Positions 35,731-44,551 of a DNA stretch of 64,000 nucleotides are shown piece by piece. The notes beneath the pieces are model-generated. The model was not told the origin of the DNA and did not search any database. It worked only from the letters and a program-made list of their open reading frames with translations. A program made the translations under genes and the position numbers. Source of the DNA: Winkia neuii (GTDB lineage: Bacteria; Actinomycetota; Actinomycetes; Actinomycetales; Actinomycetaceae); the NCBI RefSeq assembly GCF_029011175.1, contig NZ_CP118946.1, forward strand, positions 1,302,001 through 1,366,000, read 5' to 3'. Within the stretch, counting starts at the first letter, position 1; every line of letters starts with the position of its first letter.

Positions 35731-37223
35731 TTGGGGCGAACCAGCGGTATTCCAAGCGAAACAGTACCTGCGGGCATTGGTTGGGCGTTCTTTGCCTGCC
35801 AGGCGTCTCCGGCCCTGGTGGGTATCACTTCGTAGAGTCCACCCTGAATGCCAGAATCTGCAACTAGATGGTGCGGGGCACCGTGCGTCACCTGTGCGCG
35901 CACAAAATCACCTGGCCGCGGAACCTTGGCGCCGGTTGGAACCGACACATGCACGAGGCGGTTATCTTCTGCGCGCCCAGAGATACGCATCGTCTCGGCA
36001 TCCTTCCGCCCTTCGCCCTCGGCTATTAGGATTTTCAGATCGCGGCCTTCCTGCTTCTGATTTTCCTCGGTAGAAATGCGTTCTTGCAGCTCGAGCAGCC
36101 TGTGATAGCGCTCTAACTTGACCTCTTCGGGTACCTGGTCCTCGCGGTCGGCCGCGGGAGTACCCGGCCTCATCGAATAGAGGAAAGTAAAAGCGGAAGA
36201 GAAGCGGGACTGCTCCACAATGTCCAGAGTCTGCTGGAAATCTTCCTCAGTTTCACCCGGGAAACCCACGATGATGTCAGTGGTAATCGCCGCATGCGGG
36301 ATAGCCTCTCGGACGGAATCTAGAATCCCAAGGAACTTCTTCGACCGGTAGGACCGGCGCATAGCGTGCAGCACCTTGTCAGAGCCGGACTGCAATGGCA
36401 TGTGCAGCGAGGGCATTACGACATCGGTCTCGGCCATAGCGTCGATAACATCCTGGGTAAACGCTGCCGGGTGAGGACTGGTAAAGCGTACTCGCTCCAG
36501 TCCGTCGATCTTTCCAGTTGCCCGAAGCAACTGTGCAAAGGCTCCACGCTGGCCAAAACCCACCCCGTAGGAGTTCACATTTTGCCCGAGCAGAGTAACT
36601 TCGATAGCCCCCTGATCTACAACCGCTTCGATCTCGGCAAGGATATCCCCTGGGCGGCGATCGCGTTCCTTGCCCCTCAAGTGAGGAACGATGCAGAACG
36701 TGCAAGTGTTGTTGCACCCAACTGCAATCGAGACCCAAGCTGCGTAGGCGGACTCGCGGTGGGTAGGCAAGGTGGACGGGAACGTCTTCAGCGATTCCTC
36801 GATCTCTACAGCCGCCTCCTGATTGTGGCGCGACCGCTCCAGAAGAGTCGGAAGTACGTCTATATTGTGGGTGCCAAAAACAGCGTCCACCCAAGGCGCT
36901 CGCTCGAGGATTCGAGCGCGCTCTTGCTGCGCCAGGCAACCTCCAACCGCGATCTGCATCCCCTTGCGCTTACGCTTTACCCCGGCAAGCTGGCCCAGGT
37001 TGCCGTACAACTTATTAGCTGCATTTTCACGGACCGAGCAAGTATTGATCACAACTACGTCCGCACCCTCATCGCCGGCATCTGTAGCCCTTGCAGCAGC
37101 ATCAGGTACCTGTTCCACAGGAACCAAGCCGACGGAATCCAACAGGCCTGCCATACGTTCGGAATCGTGAACGTTCATCTGGCAGCCAAGAGTCTTAATG
37201 TGATAAGTGCGTGGTGTAGTCAT
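35727..37223 (-). CDS. miaB: tRNA-2-methylthio-N6-dimethylallyladenosine synthase
   Basis: Radical SAM methylthiotransferase. N-terminal UPF0004 domain with Cys14 ([13 protein letters not shown]) and [12 protein letters not shown]; radical SAM cluster motif [24 protein letters not shown]-terminal TRAM domain ([20 protein letters not shown]). 498 residues. Confidence 0.97.
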   Translation of the reverse strand: MTTPRTYHIKTLGCQMNVHDSERMAGLLDSVGLVPVEQVPDAAARATDAGDEGADVVVINTCSVRENAANKLYGNLGQLAGVKRKRKGMQIAVGGCLAQQERARILERAPWVDAVFGTHNIDVLPTLLERSRHNQEAAVEIEESLKTFPSTLPTHRESAYAAWVSIAVGCNNTCTFCIVPHLRGKERDRRPGDILAEIEAVVDQGAIEVTLLGQNVNSYGVGFGQRGAFAQLLRATGKIDGLERVRFTSPHPAAFTQDVIDAMAETDVVMPSLHMPLQSGSDKVLHAMRRSYRSKKFLGILDSVREAIPHAAITTDIIVGFPGETEEDFQQTLDIVEQSRFSSAFTFLYSMRPGTPAADREDQVPEEVKLERYHRLLELQERISTEENQKQEGRDLKILIAEGEGRKDAETMRISGRAEDNRLVHVSVPTGAKVPRPGDFVRAQVTHGAPHHLVADSGIQGGLYEVIPTRAGDAWQAKNAQPMPAGTVSLGIPLVRPK

Positions 37224-37257
37224 CGCGGGTCATTCTAGAGCATCTGAGCTAGTAGGA

Positions 37258-37746
37258 CTAGTCTTCTAGAGCAGTATTTGCCGCTGCCAGGGCAAGAATC
37301 ACACTTTGCGCGCGTACGGTGGCGCGGTCTCCCTCGATATTCACAGTGCGGAGAATCTGCTTAGTAGGGGTAAGTACACAAATGTGCACCTCTCCGGCTG
37401 GGTGCCCGCCATCGTCGCCAGGACCGGCAACGCCAGAGGTCGCAATTGCCATATCGGCCGAATAGAGCTTCAACACGCCCTCGGCCATCTGCCTTGCGAC
37501 CGAATCTGTATACGGGCCCGTCTGCTCTAGTTCTTCCGCTGAAACACCCAGAACAGAGGCTTTAGTTTGAGTCTGGTAAGTGAGGGCTCCCCCACGGAAA
37601 ACAGTAGACGCTCCGGGTATATCAACAATTGACGATGCCAGCCATCCGCCAGTTAGCGATTCCGCAACTGCGATCGAGTAGCCCATATCCTTGCAACCCT
37701 GGATAAGCTGGGCAGCCAATGTGTGATTAGTCGAAGCCTCTGTCAT
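37258..37746 (-). CDS. cinA: CinA C-terminal domain protein (PncC-type nicotinamide-nucleotide amidase)
   Basis: 162-residue stand-alone CinA_C domain: AVAESLTGGWLASSIVDIPG, TVFRGGALTYQTQTKASVLGV, ATSGVAGPGDDGG. Homologues deamidate nicotinamide mononucleotide. ATG at 37746 has AAAGGAA upstream. It follows recX by ten bases. In many actinobacteria cinA sits between pgsA and clgR; here it lies at the other end of the recA-recX pair. Confidence 0.93.
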   Translation of the reverse strand: MTEASTNHTLAAQLIQGCKDMGYSIAVAESLTGGWLASSIVDIPGASTVFRGGALTYQTQTKASVLGVSAEELEQTGPYTDSVARQMAEGVLKLYSADMAIATSGVAGPGDDGGHPAGEVHICVLTPTKQILRTVNIEGDRATVRAQSVILALAAANTALED

Positions 37747-37756
37747 ATTTTCCTTT

Positions 37757-38335
37757 CTAAAACTGTTCCAGCGCAGCCACGATAGCTTGCCTGCACTGGC
37801 CAGGACCATACCCCTTACGAGCCAGAAAAGCGTTGGTACGCCGAATAATCACGTCCCGAGGACGCCCTTTCAGTGTACCGACCTTCTTCACAGCTAACTG
37901 GTTGGCTAATTCCTGCTCGTCTACCTCGCTGACTTCTTGCATCGCCTGTGCAGCAATATCGGGAGAGATTCCCTTCTTCATCAATTCGGCATACAGGGCA
38001 CGCCCCACCAGCGATCGCTCCGCATTCTTAGTGCGAACCAGCATCTGCGCATATTGAAAGTCATCGAGCAGTCCCACCTCTTCAAAACGGGTAATAACCT
38101 GATCTATGACCTCGGTGACGAAGCCTCTTTGAGAAAGCTTCTTTCTGACCTGACCGGTAGACTGAGCTGCTCCATCGAGCATCCGCAGCGTGGCCTCACG
38201 GGCCTTCTGCACAGCGTCGTCAAAGCCCAGTTCGGCATTTTCTTGCCGCCGCTTTGCCCGCCTCTTAGCAGCCTTTACCGGATCGCGCCGTTTACGTTCC
38301 GCTTCGCCCTGTTCAGGATCGAAGTAGGAAACCAC
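37757..38335 (-). CDS. recX: RecX regulator of RecA
   Basis: All-helical modulator that inhibits RecA filaments. 192 residues; a basic N-terminus then three-helix repeats (MLDGAAQSTGQVRKKLSQRG, LVGRALYAELMKKGISPDIA). Its GTG overlaps the recA stop by one base (TAGTG), coupling its synthesis to RecA. Confidence 0.92.
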   Translation of the reverse strand: MVSYFDPEQGEAERKRRDPVKAAKRRAKRRQENAELGFDDAVQKAREATLRMLDGAAQSTGQVRKKLSQRGFVTEVIDQVITRFEEVGLLDDFQYAQMLVRTKNAERSLVGRALYAELMKKGISPDIAAQAMQEVSEVDEQELANQLAVKKVGTLKGRPRDVIIRRTNAFLARKGYGPGQCRQAIVAALEQF

Positions 38336-39429
38336 TAAAAGCCTCCGTCCTCGACGTTCTTCTTAGTGTTCTTCCCCTTCTTCTTCGCTGCAGGTTGGGA
38401 AGCAGCTGCTTCGGGTGCCTCTTCCGCACCGTCAACTATGCCCACAGCTACCAAGATCTTGCGCTCAATCTCGTTAGCAAGCTCAGGATTGTCTTTCAAG
38501 AACTGACGGACGTTCTCTCGGCCCTGGCCCAACTGATCAGAGCCATAGGTAAACCACGAACCAGACTTCCGCACGATTCCCGTCTCGACACCCATGTCAA
38601 TCAAGGAGCCTTCTCTAGAGATGCCCTCGCCGTAAAGAATGTCGAATTCAGCCTGCTTGAACGGCGGCGCCATCTTATTCTTGACTACCTTCACGCGAGT
38701 CTTGTTACCAACCGGAGCGCCGGCATCCTTCAAAGTCTCGATGCGCCTAATGTCGAGCCGCACAGACGAGTAGAACTTGAGCGCCTTGCCACCCGTGGTA
38801 GTTTCTGGCGAACCGAAGAATACGCCAATCTTCTCGCGTAACTGGTTAATGAAAATTGCCGTAGTACCAGAGGCCGACAGTGCGCCGGTCATCTTCCGTA
38901 GCGCCTGCGACATCAAGCGAGCCTGCAACCCTACGTGCGAGTCGCCCATTTCTCCTTCTATTTCAGCCTTGGGAACCAAGGCCGCAACGGAGTCAATGAC
39001 GATAATGTCAATACCACCAGAGCGGATCAGCATATCCGCGATCTCGAGGGCCTGCTCCCCCGTATCCGGCTGGGCCACCAGCAGATCGTCCGTATTGACT
39101 CCGAGCTTCTTGGCGTATTCCGGATCAAGGGCATGCTCAGCATCGATGAACGCGGCATTTCCGCCGGCCTTCTGCGCCGACGCTACCGCATGCAACGCAA
39201 CCGTAGTCTTACCGGAGGACTCTGGGCCGTAGATTTCCACAACCCTGCCGCGCGGCAATCCTCCAACCCCCAACGCGATGTCTAATGCCAGCGAACCGGT
39301 GGGGATCACCGATACTGCCCGATGCGTCTGATCGCCAAGGCGCATGACAGAGCCTTTACCAAAAGCCTTATCAATTTGCGCTAGTGCAACGTCGAGCGCC
39401 TTAGAGCGATCCTGAGCCTGAGTAGCCAT
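38335..39429 (-). CDS. recA: RecA recombinase
   Basis: Strand-exchange ATPase and LexA coprotease. Walker [10 protein letters not shown] (68-76), [59 protein letters not shown]-terminal acidic/Lys tail [18 protein letters not shown]. 364 residues, no intein. A LexA box lies 156 bases upstream. Confidence 0.99.
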   Translation of the reverse strand: MATQAQDRSKALDVALAQIDKAFGKGSVMRLGDQTHRAVSVIPTGSLALDIALGVGGLPRGRVVEIYGPESSGKTTVALHAVASAQKAGGNAAFIDAEHALDPEYAKKLGVNTDDLLVAQPDTGEQALEIADMLIRSGGIDIIVIDSVAALVPKAEIEGEMGDSHVGLQARLMSQALRKMTGALSASGTTAIFINQLREKIGVFFGSPETTTGGKALKFYSSVRLDIRRIETLKDAGAPVGNKTRVKVVKNKMAPPFKQAEFDILYGEGISREGSLIDMGVETGIVRKSGSWFTYGSDQLGQGRENVRQFLKDNPELANEIERKILVAVGIVDGAEEAPEAAASQPAAKKKGKNTKKNVEDGGF

Positions 39430-39584
39430 AATCTTGTCCTCCTAGTACCTACAGAACTGGCCTGCAACCAGATTCCCCTCTCCGGGGCCCTGGTAGCGAG
39501 AATATGTCCGGCCACCGACATATGAAGACACAATCCACAGCTGCTACGAACTGCAAGGTCAACCTCGCCTGTGCACACTTTACT

Positions 39585-39600
39585 GCGAACAGGTGTTCGA
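39585..39600. promoter_or_regulatory. LexA (SOS) box upstream of recA
   Basis: On the minus strand TCGAAC-ACCT-GTTCGC, one base from consensus. A TTGACC about 25 bases downstream could be a -35 element, but no good -10 was seen. Confidence 0.85.
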
Positions 39601-39608
39601 AATAAAAT

Positions 39609-39630
39609 TGGCGCGCCGAAGCGCGCCAAA
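39609..39630 (-). terminator. Terminator after the DUF3046 gene with UUCG tetraloop
   Basis: Nine-bp stem TTGGCGCGC / GCGCGCCAA; on the minus strand the loop reads TTCG closed by C-G, an extra-stable tetraloop, followed by TTTTATTT. It ends directly before the recA SOS box, separating recA from the clgR side. Confidence 0.88.
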
Positions 39631-39632
39631 GT

Positions 39633-39854
39633 CTATTTCTTTTTATTCTGTGCCATATGCAACCACTTGAACTCTTCAGGCTTCGAAGTGGCATCTATAA
39701 GCGACTCCCACACTCGCTGCGGTTCGACACCTTGTTCCAAAACATCAGCCGCAGTTTGGTACCAGGGTTCCAACACCAGATCTGCAGCCAACGACTGCCC
39801 GTAGGCAGATCCGTACACCTGCTCCAGGTTCTTCCAGAACTGCGAATGCTTCAT
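39633..39854 (-). CDS. DUF3046 protein
   Basis: 73-residue family of unknown function found beside recA in actinobacteria: MKHSQFWKNLEQVYGSAYGQ, then LVLEPWYQTAADVLEQGVEP and RVWESLIDATSKPEE. Starts right after the clgR stop, so cotranscribed with it. It has its own terminator before recA. Confidence 0.9.
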   Translation of the reverse strand: MKHSQFWKNLEQVYGSAYGQSLAADLVLEPWYQTAADVLEQGVEPQRVWESLIDATSKPEEFKWLHMAQNKKK

Positions 39855-40223
39855 CTAGACGTGCAAGGACATGGACATCGAGGGCAACCCAACGCCCTCG
39901 GCAAGGGCGAACCGATCCGCGACCTCGCGAAGCAGGGTAGCCATAGGCAGATCCAGCGCCTGGCAGATAGCCTCTAGCAATTCAGAGGAAGCTTCCTTCT
40001 GCCCGCGTTCTACCTCAGAGAGGTACCCCAGGGAAACCTGCGCCTGCGCCGACACCTCACGCAGAGTACGCCCCTGCGACTGGCGGATCATGCGAAGCAC
40101 ATCCCCTACCTCATGACGCAGCAACGGAACCGAGACACGGCTAACCGAGGCTGTACGAGCTTGGTTGACAGTGGGCTTAATTTCCGTATTAGTCAGTTTC
40201 TTCTTCACGTTAATTGTCAACAC
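39855..40223 (-). CDS. clgR: ClgR-like helix-turn-helix regulator
   Basis: XRE-family protein of 122 residues; HTH about 46-90 ([39 protein letters not shown]). ClgR activates clp protease and stress genes, including recA-region genes, in actinobacteria. Starts at GTG or the adjoining TTG after AGAGGAATGGA. The C-terminus SMSMSLHV lacks the Ala-Ala degron known for Streptomyces ClgR. The unconserved first 30 residues suggest a later start is possible. Confidence 0.88.
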   Translation of the reverse strand: MLTINVKKKLTNTEIKPTVNQARTASVSRVSVPLLRHEVGDVLRMIRQSQGRTLREVSAQAQVSLGYLSEVERGQKEASSELLEAICQALDLPMATLLREVADRFALAEGVGLPSMSMSLHV

Positions 40224-40244
40224 TCCATTCCTCTATTTCATTCC

Positions 40245-40304
40245 CGCCACTTGAAAATTGTGGCGTGACATGCGCCACTAGCCTTGCCCGAGGCCTCAGT
40301 GGCG
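40245..40304 (-). promoter_or_regulatory. Alternating hairpins between pgsA and clgR (terminator or attenuator-like)
   Basis: Four mutually complementary elements alternate: CGCCAC (40245-40250), GTGGCG (40260-40265), CGCCACT (40273-40279), AGTGGCG (40298-40304). In the minus transcript the hairpin 40278-40273/40265-40260 is followed by AATTTTC, resembling a terminator; the upstream pair 40304-40298/40279-40273 would prevent it. Function inferred. Confidence 0.5.
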
Positions 40305-40313
40305 GCCATAAAA

Positions 40314-40952
40314 CTAATTATTGCCGGAGTTCCTGGGATCCTTCTGAACGTCTACTTTGCTACTGCTACGAGCATCCAAGAAGTAGATAAAACCGGACAG
40401 CCCAGTGATCACAAATGTAATCACAATGAGTGCTTGGATCAGATAGTCCATTACCGTGTAGGCAGCGCCCGAGAAGAATACGTGGATAAGCATCAGGAAA
40501 ATTAGTAGCAGCTGGGTTACCGTTTTGCCCTTGCCCCACATGTTGGCAGGGATGACGACCCCCTTGCGAAGGGCACTCATGCGAAGCAGGGTGACTGCCA
40601 CCTCCCTGCCGATAATCATCGCAAGGAACCACCAGTAGTACTTGAAGGGCAGCTGCCCCACAACAGACAACATTATGAAGGCGCCAATAACCAGAGCCTT
40701 GTCAGCAATGGGATCCGCAATCTTGCCGAAATTGGTAACAATATGCAGCCTGCGAGCGAGCATACCGTCTAGATGATCGGTGGCCGCGGCAACGCAAAAA
40801 ATTACCGTTGCCCAGGCTCGAGCCTTATAGGAAGTCTGCACCAGCATCAGCCCTATGAACACTGGCACCAAGATTAGGCGGATGATCGTCAATACGTTGG
40901 CAACGTTCAGATTCGAGAGCGCTCTGGTCTCTTCATCCGTTTCTTTGCTCAA
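40314..40952 (-). CDS. pgsA: CDP-diacylglycerol--glycerol-3-phosphate 3-phosphatidyltransferase
   Basis: Membrane enzyme of phosphatidylglycerol synthesis. The CDP-alcohol phosphotransferase motif is complete: Asp59, Asp62-Gly63, Ala66-Arg67, Gly76, Asp80, Asp84. Four to six membrane segments; 212 residues. Starts at TTG with TAGGAAA just upstream. The pgsA, clgR, recA neighbourhood is standard for the phylum. Confidence 0.94.
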   Translation of the reverse strand: MSKETDEETRALSNLNVANVLTIIRLILVPVFIGLMLVQTSYKARAWATVIFCVAAATDHLDGMLARRLHIVTNFGKIADPIADKALVIGAFIMLSVVGQLPFKYYWWFLAMIIGREVAVTLLRMSALRKGVVIPANMWGKGKTVTQLLLIFLMLIHVFFSGAAYTVMDYLIQALIVITFVITGLSGFIYFLDARSSSKVDVQKDPRNSGNN

Positions 40953-41005
40953 TTTCCTAACCCGTTCTGCTAATTTTCCGTACCTTACGGTATTTTACAC
41001 TTCCT

Positions 41006-43552
41006 TTAGCGCCCAGTCAGTTCCCACGCATCTTCGCTGTCCTTATTTACTACTTCCAGTTCTGGATGTTGCTCCTCTAGCGGGCGAAGATCGGGGCCTT
41101 CGCTGACTTCCGGTTCAGGTACGGACTCACCCTTGATGATCGCGAGTGCGCGATCGACCTCTTCCGGCGGAATTAGGACGTCGCGTGCCTTCGATCCTTG
41201 GCTTGGGCCAACGATTTCCCGAGATTCCAGCAAATCCATTAGACGGCCAGCGCGGGCAAAGCCGACCCGCAATTTGCGCTGCAACATCGAAGTGGATCCG
41301 AGCTGGGTAGATACCACCAATTCTGCTGCCTGAAGCAGGACATCCAGATCGTCACCAATGTCGTCATCAATAACGCGTTTGGTGGGCTCAGCCGGGATCA
41401 CGTCCTCGCGATAAGTAACTTCCCGCTGTGCCTTCACATGGTTCACAACCTGGTGTATTTCGCTTTCATTGACCCACGCGCCTTGCACACGGATCGGTTT
41501 TGAAGCCCCCATGGGCAGGTACAGCGCGTCACCTTGCCCAATCAGTTTCTCGGCACCCGGCTGATCCAAAATTACGCGAGAGTCAGCCAACGAGGACGTA
41601 GCAAAAGCAAGGCGGGAGGGAATATTCGACTTGATAAGTCCCGTAACTACGTCTACAGAAGGTCGCTGGGTGGCCAGCACCAGGTGAATACCAGCTGCAC
41701 GCGCCAGCTGAGAAATACGCTGAATTGACGCTTCTACATCCCGTGGCGACACCATCATTAGATCCGCCAACTCGTCTACTACCACCAGCAGATAAGGGTA
41801 CGGCTCCAGCTTGCGCTTGGAATCCGGCGGCAGCTGAATGCTTCCATTGCGAATCGCCGCGTTGAAATCGTCGATGTGCTTGTAGCCGAAACGCGCCAGA
41901 TCGTCGTAGCGCGCGTCCATCTCTTTTACGACCCATTCCAGCGCTTCTGCCGCTTTCTTAGGATCGGTGATGATCGGAGTTATCAGATGGGGAATGCCCT
42001 CGTAGATGGTAAGTTCCACGCGCTTGGGATCCACTAGGATCATGCGAACCTGCGCCGGAGTTGCTCGCATCATGATGGAGGTGATCATCGAGTTTACAAA
42101 CGAGGACTTACCAGATCCCGTAGCACCCGCTACTAGCAAGTGCGGAGTCTTTGCGATGTTCGTGACTACGAAACCGCCCTCGATGTCTTTGCCCAGGCCC
42201 ACAACCAAGGGATGGGAATTCTTCTTCGCAGTATCAGACCGCAGTACGTCACCAAGAACTACCGTTTCTCGGTCGCTATTTGGAATCTCGACGCCAATCG
42301 CCTGTTTGCCCGGGATTGGGCTCAAAATTCGCACGTCGGCACTGGCTACAGCGTAGGCGATGTTCTTCTCGAGGTTGGTAATCTTATCTACCTTTACCCC
42401 GGCTCCTAGATGTACCTCGTACCGAGTAACTGTTGGTCCCCTAGAAAAGCCGGTGACCTTCGCATCGACCTTGAATTCGTCAAGAACTCCCTGTAGTTGA
42501 GCCACTACCTTGTCGTTTGCCGACGAGCGGAGCTTTTGCGGAGCGCCTTTAATAAGCAGTGAGTCCTGGGGCAAGTCGTAGGGCTTGTCATCGAAACTAG
42601 TATCGGCTTCAAACGCCGACGATTCCTCTTCTGGTTCCTGCGCAACGGGGGCAGGCGAGCCCGATGCGGCAACGGTGCTGCCTCCGCTTGCAATAGGCCC
42701 AGTTGGAGCAACCACCTGGGTTACTTCGGAGCTGGCAGGCTCTTCCAGCAGCTGAGTGTGATCGTCGTATGCAGGCGGTTCTTCGAAGGCAGGCACAATC
42801 GGCACAGGTTCTGAGATGACCCGAGTCGGCTCCGCCGGTGTCTCGGTGTGCAACGGCGTGCGGAAAGCATCATCCCCATCGTAGGAGTCCAGCTTCTCTT
42901 CGCTCTGCCCCTTACTTGAACGGGCAAAGCGCGAACTGCGTTTCGGTTTATCGCCGGCTTCCTCCCGTTTTTCTTCATGTCCCTTCCGCCAAGAGGCATA
43001 CTTCTGTTCTGCAGAACCAAACCACGCCTTAGCGGCAGCGAATGCACTTGCCAACGGCGTTTCAGTAAGGACCAACAGCGAATAGGCAAAAATCAGCACA
43101 AGCAACAGTGCCGCACCTACCCGAGTAAACAGAATGGCTAGCGGGTGCCCTAGAACCCATCCGATAATTCCGCCTGCTTGTTCCAGCGCTTCAATGCCGT
43201 TACCGAGCGAAGGTGCCCCTCGCCCGACGTGCACAATCCCGGTAGCGGCGATCACTACCCCAAGGGTGCCGACAATTACGTGCGCCTTAGCGCCAAGAGG
43301 TTCCCGGTTGCGGAAAATACCCAATGCAACCCAAAGGGCGAGCAGCGGTGCGACGACAGAGAAAACCCCGACGGCCCCTGCGGCCACGTGGTGGATCACG
43401 TCCCCTGCCAGGCCCGACATGCCAAACCACTCGCGGAGTGCAATGACGACTGCCAGCCCAATGATCGCAAAAGCCAAGCCGTCGCGCCTCAACGAGGGCG
43501 TGTATTCCTTAGGAGGTTCAGGTTTCTTCGGTGTTTTCTTGCGTGTAGCCAT
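41006..43552 (-). CDS. ftsK: FtsK/SpoIIIE DNA translocase
   Basis: Pumps chromosome DNA through the closing septum. Four N-terminal membrane segments (about 25-185), a long acidic/Pro-rich linker (about 190-350), then the motor with Walker A GATGSGKSSFVNSM and VVDELADLMMVSPRDVE, and the C-terminal winged-helix gamma domain (VSTQLGSTSMLQRKLRVGFARA) that reads KOPS-type sequences. 848 residues. Confidence 0.97.
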   Translation of the reverse strand: MATRKKTPKKPEPPKEYTPSLRRDGLAFAIIGLAVVIALREWFGMSGLAGDVIHHVAAGAVGVFSVVAPLLALWVALGIFRNREPLGAKAHVIVGTLGVVIAATGIVHVGRGAPSLGNGIEALEQAGGIIGWVLGHPLAILFTRVGAALLLVLIFAYSLLVLTETPLASAFAAAKAWFGSAEQKYASWRKGHEEKREEAGDKPKRSSRFARSSKGQSEEKLDSYDGDDAFRTPLHTETPAEPTRVISEPVPIVPAFEEPPAYDDHTQLLEEPASSEVTQVVAPTGPIASGGSTVAASGSPAPVAQEPEEESSAFEADTSFDDKPYDLPQDSLLIKGAPQKLRSSANDKVVAQLQGVLDEFKVDAKVTGFSRGPTVTRYEVHLGAGVKVDKITNLEKNIAYAVASADVRILSPIPGKQAIGVEIPNSDRETVVLGDVLRSDTAKKNSHPLVVGLGKDIEGGFVVTNIAKTPHLLVAGATGSGKSSFVNSMITSIMMRATPAQVRMILVDPKRVELTIYEGIPHLITPIITDPKKAAEALEWVVKEMDARYDDLARFGYKHIDDFNAAIRNGSIQLPPDSKRKLEPYPYLLVVVDELADLMMVSPRDVEASIQRISQLARAAGIHLVLATQRPSVDVVTGLIKSNIPSRLAFATSSLADSRVILDQPGAEKLIGQGDALYLPMGASKPIRVQGAWVNESEIHQVVNHVKAQREVTYREDVIPAEPTKRVIDDDIGDDLDVLLQAAELVVSTQLGSTSMLQRKLRVGFARAGRLMDLLESREIVGPSQGSKARDVLIPPEEVDRALAIIKGESVPEPEVSEGPDLRPLEEQHPELEVVNKDSEDAWELTGR

Positions 43553-43612
43553 AGCGGTTTCAGACTATAGGTAAAGTCCAAAAGTCACCTTCCGGCCACG
43601 CCGCGGTAAGGC

Positions 43613-44548
43613 TTATGTGAGCGAATCCTGCGCCATAAGTGCCTCCACGTCCCGGTCGTCTGGCACGTTCCGCCCTCCTGGGCGTCCGACCATGATGGCA
43701 CCGGCAGCATTGGCGCGTCGGGCGGCAGTAATTGGGTCGTGTCCCTGCAGAAGAGATGCGCACAGTACCCCGGTGTGTACGTCACCCACCGCGGCTGTAT
43801 CTCTAATTTGGGATGGGAATGCTGGTACTTTGACCGGTTCGGAGTTTGGGCCGTCGGTGACCCAGCAGCCCCTGGAGGAATCCCGGCGGACGATGACCGC
43901 TGACGGTTTCATAACCTCACTTAGCGCATCGTGTAGGGTTTGCCGGCCCAAGACTGCCCGAAGCAAGTCCGTTTCCCGCCTATTCATGGTTAACAGGTCG
44001 ATGTGCGGCAGGATTCGCCGCAGCCATTCAGGGTCTACTTCTTTTATCTGGGGGCCCAAAGCCAGCGTCAAACTTACCCCTTCAGGAAAGTCGGGGAGCC
44101 AACCTTCTAGCGCGCTCTGATATGCCGGAGAAACCAGGTCAGAGGCAGACACGTAGACCATGTCCTTGTCCTTTAGCTGGAGCCTTTGCAAGGAAGCTAA
44201 TTCCTGTTCCGCTTCGACTCCGGGAGCCACCACTGAAGAGATGAACCCATCGGCTTCGACAAGTACTAGTTTCATGCCGATGTCACCCACTACGTCAGAG
44301 GTGACGACGGTGATTCCTTCGCGCCCCAGTTCTTCGGCAACCATCATGGAGTTCGGTCCGGTGCCCATACAGGCAGCGCACCACACCTCGACTCCTTGGC
44401 GGCGGGCAGCGACCATTACTGGGAACGCGCCGCCTACTCCAACAGAAGACATGGTCGCAGAGACCTCGCCTCCCCTGTCAGGAAGATGGGGAACGTGCAT
44501 CGGCATAGTCAAAATGACCGATGCAACAGCAACCAAAGAACCAGCCAT
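43613..44548 (-). CDS. PfkB-family sugar kinase (divergent)
   Basis: Ribokinase-fold kinase of 311 residues: N-terminal GVGGAFPVMVAARRQG replaces the usual GGKGANQA motif, NRRETDLL is the middle motif, and the C-terminal signature reads DTAAVGDVHTG instead of DTTGAGD; the catalytic Asp is kept. ATG at 44548 directly follows the RNase J stop; a TTG one codon earlier is possible. Substrate unknown (sugar or nucleoside). Confidence 0.82.
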   Translation of the reverse strand: MAGSLVAVASVILTMPMHVPHLPDRGGEVSATMSSVGVGGAFPVMVAARRQGVEVWCAACMGTGPNSMMVAEELGREGITVVTSDVVGDIGMKLVLVEADGFISSVVAPGVEAEQELASLQRLQLKDKDMVYVSASDLVSPAYQSALEGWLPDFPEGVSLTLALGPQIKEVDPEWLRRILPHIDLLTMNRRETDLLRAVLGRQTLHDALSEVMKPSAVIVRRDSSRGCWVTDGPNSEPVKVPAFPSQIRDTAAVGDVHTGVLCASLLQGHDPITAARRANAAGAIMVGRPGGRNVPDDRDVEALMAQDSLT

Positions 44549-44551
44549 CAA

